A stretch of 64,000 nucleotides of DNA, taken from assembly GCF_016545825.1 (NCBI RefSeq), contig NC_052618.1:57900561-57964560 (forward strand). Direction: 5' to 3'. The notes below the pieces were generated by a model. It ran no database searches, was not told where the DNA came from, and was given only the letters and a program-made list of their open reading frames with translations. Made by a program: the position numbers and the translations under genes. Shown here piece by piece: positions 55,341 to 64,000 of this stretch (its first letter is position 1; each line of letters opens with the position of its first letter). The stretch comes from Eucalyptus grandis (taxonomy: Eukaryota; Streptophyta; Magnoliopsida; Myrtales; Myrtaceae).

Positions 55341-58146
55341 GGATGAGTTTGCTTGGTTAGCCACTATGTAGAATCTGAATTTAACCTTATGTTAGATAAA
55401 ATTCAGGTTACTTTATCAAGTTTAGCTATATCTGCGTTCACCGTCTTAAATTGCTTAAATTTACTCAAACATGAGTTGTTTTCTAAAACTACTTTGGATT
55501 ATCGGTTTTCTGCACTCTTAAATTATCAGTTCATACAGACCCAAAAAAAAAAAAAAAAAATTATCCGTTCACCACAGTTTGAGAATTAAGAGTTAAAATT
55601 ATGGAGAGACTTTACTGTGTACATGCATTCTATTATTATAAAATGTGACTACCAACATTTGAGGGGGGAGGAAATAGGTTTAGTTGTATTGCTTAAAGGA
55701 TAGGCCCACAGCCCATGATTTAGACGTCGGCTCTCTCTCATGCCCATACGTCATGCGATGTTAGGTATCTAAATTAACATTAGGAGAATTTTCTAAAAAA
55801 GCCACTAGCTTATTAGGATCGGTTAGAAACCAAGCGAGATATGTGAGTATGCTCACTTCCAACGCAACCAGATAATCTAGGGTTGGAGACTTGATTGCAT
55901 TAATTAATCAATTAATACCCTTTTGGTACCTAATTTTGTTTATTTTGGAAAGATTTTTGTTAGACAATTTGAATTGATTTTAAACCTATCTATTAACATG
56001 TCAGATGAATATGCGAGTGCCTAATTATTATAATAATAATTAGTAGCCAATAAAAGCATTAAATAAATTGTATTAGATAGCAAAGATCTAACATTACTAA
56101 ATAAGGGGGCATGCCATATCAAACCAAGCCAAAGGGAAACCATAATGAACATATTGAAAGTGCTCAATCGAAGGCATTCATTTTTTAAGGATAATTGGAA
56201 CTTTATGGTAAAGCCGTAAGGGCATGTTCAACTTTCGAGCATAATTTTTCAATGATTTCTCCATAATTTTAAGAGAAGGCTACCCAAAAGGCAATTTTTA
56301 AGCATTTTTGATGAATTCTAATTTTTGAAATTTTTTTGAATTTTCATGGAATTTTAGGGATTTTCCCAATTTTCTAAAAAAATTATGAATTACGGAATTT
56401 TCATAATTTTAAAAATTCTGAATTGTTTAAATTCTTTGAGAAAAAAAATCGGCAAATAAGGACATCGACTTGGACTATCAAACGAGATCGGGCTCGGGCC
56501 CGAATCCGGGCCTACCGAGCAGGACCAATTCGCGGACAGATTCCCACCTTGAGCCCAATCCGACCTAGACCTTTAAACAAACCCCAATTTTCCAAAAGCC
56601 CAACTCACCTAAAAGTCCAGCCCAAACTAAACTGAACCAGAAAGTCAAAAAAATCTCAACCGAATTTAGCCCAAACTCCACAAGACCAATTAGGCCCAAA
56701 CCAAACCAGACTCAATTGACTTTAAGCCCAACCTAGATTTACTAAAGTTCAGCCCAAGCTCATCTCCTATGTTCTTCTCCCTCTAAAATATGGTCGATCT
56801 CCCCACTCCTCTTTGCCTACACGCACTACCCGCCATCTTTCCACCAAAGCAGGGAGCACGACATTTGAAGGATTTTTATCGCGACTCAGAAGCAAAGCGC
56901 TAGAACTCGAACGCTGTGCTTCACAGTGAATCAATCTACATCCACCGCTGGTCCTCCATCACAGGCTAATTCCAGTCACCGGAAAGGCTTGCGGCCACTA
57001 CCTTGGGCGTATATGATTTTATCTTTCGTTCGAGTAACAGATTCTAGCCGATTGAAAGGATCTTCTGATCACTTCCTGGTTGGAGCCCAACTCATCCCTT
57101 GATGAAGAGGGATGGTGGACACCCAAGGCAAATACCGTTTTCTACCTGCTAAAATGCCTATGTTCAGCGTCCAAACAACGAGTACGCAACAACCACACAA
57201 AGAAACGACATGCCAAGTAATAGAACGGCATGAAAACATTACAAAGCCATGTCTAGTGACCAAAATACTCTCAGAACAGACCAAGAATCAGAGAAGACGA
57301 CGTGAATCTGGTTCAGGGATTTAATACTACTGATGCAAATATTCTTAATGTCTATATGTTATGCATTTTAATTAAAATTATTTACTTTACTTTTTTTTAG
57401 AAACTAATTCCTAATTTTCTATGCAATTAAGTCCTAAATAAAAAGGATAAAATTCATGTGTCAATAATTATAGGTGAGGAAATTGACTATTTGTAAATAA
57501 CTTCAACTCAATTGAACCTTCTCTCTGTCTTTCCATAAATCGAGCAACTTCCAGGATGATACATGTTATTACTGCGATGGGTTCTGAAAATATTTTTGTT
57601 GTGTCCTAATTAAAAAGAAGAGAGGCCACAGATGATATAGTCTATCGAGTGTATTGCGTAGTATATCTTTTTCTAAAAAGAAAAGGCAACGTATTATTGT
57701 GTATTTACCGGAGGAAAAAACTGATTTTTTTACCTTAATTACTTTGTTTTCATTCAACTGGTGTGCTTTCCGCATTTTTAGTCGAGAGAACTTAGAATGA
57801 ACAAAAAGAAATATGAAACACTTCCAACCAACTATTTATGAATTTCCAAGCTTCCAGCATTTTGCAAGCGCTTCAAAAGTTTTCCATCAAGTACAAAGGA
57901 TTGACCAAAACCGTTTCATTTAACGATTGAATTTCCAAGCTTCTAGCAATCTTGTTGCCTTCTTCTTCTTTCTATCTTTCTTTCTTTTTTTTTTATTATA
58001 AAAAAAAAATTAGCTTATTTTTATTTAATGTGAATAAAAATTGAATTAAAAATCAGATTTGAACCAAAACGACATTTTAGTCACATCATCGCCACATAGA
58101 AGAAGAGAGAAAATATTAAAAAGTCACATCAGTATTTTCCGTCGGC
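55341..58146. other. Spacer, no gene recognised
   Basis: 55,360-55,510 is an inverted relative of 46,630-46,760. A poly(A) lies at 55,542-55,560. 55,600-55,660 and 57,470-57,930 match the 41.8-42.3 kb region downstream of the RLP fragment there. 56,460-56,760 is rich in 'agcccaa' phrases and looks like untranslated transposon DNA. The frames at 56,423-56,635 and 57,112-57,324 are unrecognised. Confidence 0.5.
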
Positions 58147-58584
58147 CACTCCCATTTACTTAACTAAAAGCCAGATCAGTGGCAGAATCTACACTGTACC
58201 AGAATGCTACATTGCAAATGAAGCTGCTAATTTTAAAACCAAAGACATTTGACAAACTCACGGTCATCAGGAAATCCAAGGTCCTCACCTTGCTTATAAC
58301 AATTGTTGGTTGGATAATCAACCTCGCGCTCATGTGAGAAAAAGGTAAGCATCTAGTGGTGACACACTCATCCAAATGCCATCCTCCTAACCGTAAGGTC
58401 TCGCTCCTATCTCGGCCTTTACATACAGAGGACGGACTAAAATTTAAGAATACTGCAATCACCGAGACAGAAATGCTGAGCACAGGCATTCAATCATTCC
58501 CAATACAGTTGTACACCTCTCTAGCCAATAGAAACGACTATATCACACAGATAAATGAACGAAGTAGGAAATTCACGAACTCAC

Positions 58585-59240
58585 AGCAAAGGCGACAATA
58601 GCGGAGGAAAGGGTGAGGAACCCGTACTTTGCCATCCCCTCGGAGATCCCGACGAAGGTATTAGCAATTCCAAACATGATCCTCCACAACAAGGCGCACA
58701 CCAACACAGCCGCAGCCCCCACGAGGACCAAGTAATTGCTCCTCAAGAACGACTCCACTTGCAGCCCCATGGCCTCCCGGTATTTGCTAAACGTAGAAAG
58801 AACCGACATTGTCGGCTTCTCGAAAACCTTCTTCGCAAAACCCCCGTTCCCCGAGCTTTGGAACGAGAAATGCCTGACCCCATAGCAATTCAATCGCGAC
58901 GGACCGAGTCCCGCCGGCGAGAAGCTCTTCAACGAAGCTTGGCCCGCCCTAGGAAGGTGTACCTCGGACGCGGCGAGATTACTGAACGCTCTAGACTGGC
59001 ACGAATTCCGCGCGGTGCCGGCGGTCGAGCTCGACGGATAGGAGAGAGGAAACGGGCGGGGAAAGAAGAAGGAGGGGGCGACGAGGAGCCGGCGGCGGCG
59101 GCGGCGGGATCGACGGCCGCTGTGGCGAAGTGGGAGGAGGAATGCACGCCGGCGGGGGACGATTTCGGGAGTTGGAGCTGGTGGTGGCGGCGATGCAATG
59201 TCAGAACGCCTTGGAGCAATCGCGAGGAGGGCTTTGACAT
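58585..59240 (-). pseudogene. Exon 1 of organelle-targeted membrane protein, copy 2 (frameshifted)
   Basis: Segmental duplicate of 33,476-34,111. The ATG at 59,238-59,240 and the donor GTGAGT (58,579-58,584) are conserved, but small indels in the transit-peptide part (for example one extra base near 59,065) shift the frame. Reading from the ATG ends at 58,929 in '...YTFLGRAKLR', while the membrane part ('RHFSFQSSGNGGFAKKV', 'LVLVGAAAVLVCALLW') stays open in the correct frame from 58,932 to the donor. The conserved core and drifting transit peptide fit relaxed constraint on the presequence. No later exon is visible; the following sequence (58,147-58,584) matches copy 1. Confidence 0.7.
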
Positions 59241-60007
59241 CGTAGTACGCGATTTGTACGAAATCGGAGCTTGAACGCCGCTGCTTCGATGCAGAATTGA
59301 AGGACGCGAATTTCGCCAGAGACTTGCGGGATCGGAGGAAAGGAAAGGAGGGTAGTTGACGCGAGAGAAGTGCTCCTCCCGGAGGGAAGCCGGAGCGCAG
59401 TCGATAGCTTGATGTTGTACGGTGCAGTCAGCGGCGAGGGAAGACGACGACGACCATTCTTTGATCTCGTCTTCTACGGTTCGAACTTGGGTTTGGGCCG
59501 GAAGAGGCCCAAGCCCAAGTTTGAATTCTAAAGCATCCAAAATAGGGGCAGGCGATTCCAACTTCTGCATAGATTCTATCTACAATTTAAAATCTACCCG
59601 TTGTAAAAAGTTCATTCCTAAATTCTATCCTGTCATAGATTCCTCAATTTATTCGGGTTCTACCTTTATTATAAATCAAATTATTGCAGTGAATCATAAT
59701 TTTTAATGCACTAATCACGACTTATTTTTAAACACATGAAGAATATAAAACATTAATAAAGTAAAGGTTTTGATCATAATATGGAAGTTCAAACGAGTAG
59801 TTCTATATCATATACTCATCATCGGATGTCATGGAACATCACAAAATTGTGTGAAAACATAAACTAAGAAAAACACAAATTTATTTAATTTTTCAAATTT
59901 AAAATCTACCTTACATATTTTGAAATTTGGAACCGGACAAGTTCCAATCGATCTGGTTCTTTGATTTCACATTCTACTCTAGAATTATACTCATCCCTAA
60001 TTCAACT

Positions 60008-60092
<85 letters not shown>

Positions 60093-60406
60093 GGAGGAAT
60101 AACAGAGAGAGGAATAACAGCTGCTAAATTAAGTTCTTTTTGGGTGAAGGAAGTATGATTGTCTTACCAATAGTGGAGACCAATCAGGAGATGTTTGGGC
60201 TTATTCTTCAGCCTTTATTATTTTTCTTTGCACGAACCCAAGAAGCAAGTTTTGGCAGTTCATGAAGACCTCCGCATGCCAACTGCTACAAGCTCAATGT
60301 AAAGCAAGTTTTTGGCAAAAACACTAGAAGCATCGGTTTCAAAAAGTGATCGGAAAGCAAAACCCTTCCTTCCAATCCAAGCGTCCTGCTTAGATGAGAA
60401 CGTGAT
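59241..60406. other. 5' flank and spacer of the duplicated block, copy 2
   Basis: Aligned with 34,112-35,289. Differs by the dinucleotide repeat at 60,013 and by lacking the poly(T) insertion. No gene seen. Confidence 0.7.
60013..60082. repeat. (TG)n(AG)n compound microsatellite
   Basis: About 13 TG units followed by about 20 AG units. The matching place in copy 1 (34,945-34,990) has only a short 'gagagagag', so the repeat grew in copy 2. Confidence 0.97.
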
Positions 60407-60610
60407 ATGTTAGAAGTTCAAAAAGTGCATCGAAGTGACAGAGAGAAGCTCATCAACCATGAAACGAGGAGTCCAGCTCCTCATACTAGCGCACGCTTTG
60501 ATTTCATGAGATTTGTTTGCATGGATGGAAAGATTGACACACCCCACAAGGTGAAGTCAGTTGACAAGTATGACGACGAAGAGGCAAGGACCAAATGGAT
60601 CAGAAACTAG
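60407..60610 (+). other. Short ORF shared by both segmental copies, copy 2
   Basis: Counterpart of 35,290-35,572: 'MLEVQKVHRSDREK', 'ARFDFMRFVCMDGKIDTP', 'VDKYDDEEARTKW'. Single-base loss near 60,590 relative to copy 1. Product not recognised. Confidence 0.3.
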
Positions 60611-61175
60611 CAGCTCCAATGTTGCGTTTATGGTCCAAAAGCTTTGAATATGGTAGCTCCTCCCATGCTTAATCCCGTTTTGTGGACAAGTGAATTAGAA
60701 CTGCTGCAAGGGCATGGCAATCGGAAATTCGACGGTTCAAACATGACAGGAAATTGAGGATAGACACAGCATTATTGCCTTATTAGCAAACGTGAGTGAA
60801 CACAAAATTGGAGTAACATATCTAGTTTTGAATCTGCTTGTCTGCTTCCCTACCTGTCCCCTCATGATCCAAGAGTTGGAGGCCTATCGTTGTTGAGGCC
60901 CACTTAAATTTGTCTGTACCAGCATTCATTAACAGGGAAGAGACGTTAAGTAGAAATCATATTTTGGTTGAAAAGAGAGAGAGCATAAAGCAAAGTTCAG
61001 CCCGGAAGATACAGTAGAAAGAGTTGTGTTTTGAGAAATAGACCCCATAGAATGCTAATTACATTACATGTATAAGCAAACTCATGGAAGGGAAGAGATC
61101 ATACGAGCACAAGTTCTAAACAAACCCAAAATGAAAAACTAAAGGCAGAGGAGAGAGCACAAGATTGCTCATTTC

Positions 61176-64000
61176 TTACATGCTTCTTGACAATCTCAGT
61201 CTCTTCAACTTGGCTACCTTCACTACTACAACCACATATACCTTGTGTGCTGCCTGATCCGCAAAGCTGAAATATGCTCGTCTCCAATCCTTCTTGAATT
61301 GCAAAATACTGAAAAAGCCCCAGAACCCAATCGCAAATCCAAGCATTACGACCGCATAGAACAACGTCCGATCAAGCTTATCCTCTTCATGTGTATCTTC
61401 AGGGTGAGGGATTTTCTGTGGTTGAGGCGTCTCGGCACTGAGGCATTTGTTTCTCAAAAGATCACCACAGAGTAGAGGATTGCCAGCATAAATGGAAGGA
61501 TCGTCGAGTGTTTGGATTTGATTCCCTTTTGGAATCTGCCCCATAAGGTCGTTTTGCGACAAGTTGAGGTGAGCTAGGGATGTTAATGTTGAAATGCCTT
61601 GCGGAATTGTCCCTGAGAGATGGTTGTTTGAAAGATCAAGAGACTCGAGTGATGTCATGTTCCCAATGCCAATGGGAATATTTCCAGAGAGATGGTTGTG
61701 AGACAAGTTCAAGCCATGCAATTTTGAGAGGAAAGAAAGTTCTTCGGGGATTGACCCGTTCAAAAAGTTGCTAGAGAGATCTAAATTGACCACAAGTCGC
61801 AGAACAATTTTGGTGTACTCGTTATATCTTCCCTTCATGATCTCAACCACATGCTCTTGACCCCAATTAACGGCTTCAAATGACAAGGAATTCATATCTT
61901 GTATAGGAGCGATGGCCACAGATCCAAATAAATTGGTTTGATTCAAGTTGATCATGCCGCTCATGTTGCCAAGACAATGTGGGATCATTCCCGTCAAATT
62001 GTTCACTGCCATGTCTAATATTTTCAATCTTGATAGTGAGCAGAGCTGCGGAGGGATGTTGCTGACAAACCTATTCTCTCGTAGCCTCAGGATCGACAAG
62101 GACTAAAAGCTTTCGTCAAACCATGTCGGAATGCTTCCAAACAAATCATTCTCTCCAAGGTCTAAAATTACCAAATTTGTGCAATAATCTAAAGCCTGAG
62201 GAAGCTCCCCATTGAGATGGTTTCCATTCAAGTGTAGGGTGGTAAGGTGGGGCAATGATCCAAGTGAGCTAGGAATTACTCCGGACAACTTATTGAATGA
62301 CAAGGTCAAGAATGATAAAGAACCCTTCCAACAGTCTGGAATACTGCCAGATAGGCTATTATTGGCAAGATTTAAATTAAACAACTCCATGTCGCATAAT
62401 GATGATGGTAGAATACCACCAAGTAGGTTGTCATTGAGATACAGAGTACGTACTTGGTACATAATACCAATATCTGTTGGAAGAGAACCGGAGATCAAGT
62501 TGTGGGAGAGATATAAATGGGAACAATTAATAAACATGTTGGGCAAGGGTCCAGTAATCTTATTGTAGGATAGATAGAGCACTGAAAACTTCAAGTTAGC
62601 TGACCATTTTGGCAAGGGCCCAGTAATTTGATTGTAAGATAGATCGAGCCATGAAAAATTCAAGTTAGCTTACCATTTTGGCAAGGGTCCAGTAATTTGA
62701 TTGTAAGATAGATCGAGCCATGAAAAATTCAAGTTAGCTGACCATTTTGGCAAGGGTCCAGTAATCTGATTGCAAGATAGATCAAGCTCGGAAAATGTCA
62801 AGTTGACTGACCATTCTGGCAAGGGCCCAGTAATCTGATTGTAATATAGATAAAGCCAAGAAAATGTCATGTTGATTGACCATTCTGGCAAGGGCCCACT
62901 AATCTGATTGTAAGATAGATCAAGCTCGAAAAACATCAAGTTGGCTGACCATTTTGGCAAGGGCCCTGTAATCTGATTGTAAGATAGATCGAGCCGGGAA
63001 AATGTCAAGTTGGCTAACCAATTCGGTAAGGGCCCAAAAAGGGAAGCATTGGAGAGTCCGATATCTATGGCGTTCACTTGTGTTTGAATCCATCGGGGAA
63101 CTTTAGCTCCGAATTTACAAGAGTTCATCCCGATATAAAGCAGTTGGAAAGGGGGTATCCAGCTGGGTTTTGCCTTAAAACTCAAATTATTATTGTCACC
63201 AATCTCCAAATCCTTGAGCCTCGACAAATTAGAAAAATGGATTTCGGTAATCACACCTTCTAAATGATTATTGTAAAGAAACAACTCTTGCAAAACCCCC
63301 AATTTCCCTAATGACTCAGGAATATGCCCCCCCAATTGATTATCAGAAAGATCTAACGATCTTAATGATGACAACTAACCTATTAATGGTGGAATGGTCC
63401 CATTCAATCTATTACCCATAAGACCTAGTGTTTCCAAGTTTGACAATGATCCAATGACACTAGGGATTGGACCGAAGAAGAAATTGACAGAAAGCTCGAT
63501 ATTTTTCAAGTTTGTGAAGTGCTCCAACCAGTCGGGTAGAGCACCCTTAAGATAATTTGAACATATCTCTAGACTCTCTAAGCTACTCTCGATGAGTCCT
63601 AATGAATTTCCTTGGGTTGTCGAAATCTCTTCTCCGATTTGGTTAGCACACAAATGCAATGACTTGAGGTACTGCATGTTCTTTAAGAATGAGAATAAGC
63701 CTCCTTCAATGTTGTCAAAACCATTTTCCTCGAGATTGAGATGAGCAAGGCTTGTAAACTTATCAAACCACATGGGAATTGATGAGTTGAAAGAGTTATA
63801 TGAAAGATCAAGATGCTGAAGAGAAGTCATGTTTTGAAACAAAGTGCTTGGGATGGGACCTTCAAAATGATTACTCGAAAGATCAAGGTACTGAAGATGA
63901 ACAAGAGAAGTAAAATTGGCCAAGTGATTAGAAGACATATGAAAATTATGTAATCTACAGCCTGATAAGCTCAAATGTGATAAAGCTGGGAGCATGCTGA
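61176..64000 (-). pseudogene. EIX-like LRR receptor-like protein, copy C (three in-frame stops, 5' end outside window)
   Basis: The minus strand aligns with copy B from about residue 225 to the C terminus and stays in a single frame over about 940 codons, broken only by three stops: TAG at 63,375-63,377 (Arg codon CGG in copy B), TAA at about 62,669 (TCA Ser in neighbouring repeats) and TAG at about 62,102 (AAC Asn in copy B). It keeps the LRRs, a 7-unit 69-bp array, the 'GQEHVVEIMKGRYNEYTK' island region, the acidic juxtamembrane part, one membrane helix ('LFYAVVMLGFAIGFWGFF') and the basic tail. The 5' part (signal peptide and cap) lies beyond the right edge. As sequenced it could not yield a full-length receptor. 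Confidence 0.92.
62540..63030 (-). repeat. 69-bp LRR-coding tandem array in RLP copy C, 7 units
   Basis: Seven units of the 'LDLSYNQITGPLPKWSAN' type, with Trp-containing variants ('FSWLDLSYNQ') not found in copy B. One unit boundary carries the TAA stop. Confidence 0.9.

Noticed and set aside
56423..57324. Small ORFs in the 56-57 kb spacer
   Set aside because: Low-complexity Pro/Arg composition with no recognisable motif, most likely untranslated transposon DNA.
59927..60158. ORFs with CVCVCV/RERERE peptides
   Set aside because: Translation of the TG/AG microsatellite.
1..64000. tRNA, rRNA or endogenous viral sequences
   Set aside because: None noticed by eye. A covariance-model search or a protein search could change this for tRNA or short relics.

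Overview
This window looks like plant nuclear DNA, most likely from a eudicot. It carries leucine-rich-repeat receptor-like proteins (LRR-RLPs) of the EIX type, an LRR receptor kinase relic, a class-B heat-shock-factor relic, MuDR-type transposons, several solo LTRs and long AT-rich spacers. I cannot name the species from sequence alone; a woody Myrtales genome is only a guess. A run of exactly 100 N at 30078-30177 is an assembly gap.

Left part, 1-25,180: nested transposons. Two decayed copies of one MuDR-like (Mutator/MULE) element lie in the same orientation. Copy 1 enters from the left edge and runs to about 6.2 kb; copy 2 runs from about 10.4 to 21.2 kb. Copy 1 is split by a 943-bp Copia-like solo LTR with a perfect 5-bp target duplication. 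Its 3' flank holds a 1.4-kb putative Pack-MULE carrying a GRF zinc-finger gene relic. Copy 2 is split by two solo LTRs of one family (2.6 and 3.4 kb). Each insertion site can be checked against the uninterrupted site in the other MuDR copy. A third, inverted LTR of the same family (21.2-25.2 kb) ends copy 2 and abuts a receptor-kinase pseudogene without a target duplication.

Middle, 25.2-30.1 kb: a poly(A)-tailed retroposon (minus strand, 12-bp target duplication) sits in front of a plus-strand MIK2-like LRR receptor-kinase pseudogene.

Right part, 30.2-64 kb: a degraded cluster of minus-strand EIX-like RLP genes. Copy A (30.6-32.9 kb) is 5'-truncated and frameshifted. Copy B (36.0-40.0 kb) is nearly complete but frameshifted. 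Copy C (61.2 kb to the right edge) has three in-frame stops. Several fragments lie between B and C. B and C belong to direct segmental duplicates about 25.1 kb apart. Each duplicate also carries exon 1 of an organelle-targeted membrane-protein gene (33.5-34.1 and 58.6-59.2 kb). A 69-bp (23-residue) LRR repeat differs in number among the three RLPs (3, 14 and 7 units). A tandem array of about 173-bp units (52.9-54.6 kb) derives from the 5' flank of an RLP gene. A MULE with 9-bp target duplication (43.6-44.7 kb), a 970-bp Copia-like solo LTR with 5-bp target duplication (50.5-51.5 kb) and an HSFB2-like fragment (51.9-52.05 kb) interrupt the cluster.

I see no clearly intact, full-length protein gene. 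The nearest candidates are RLP copy B (net frameshift at one point) and the open first exon at 33.5-34.1 kb. The window reads as a resistance-gene-type cluster decaying under transposon load.
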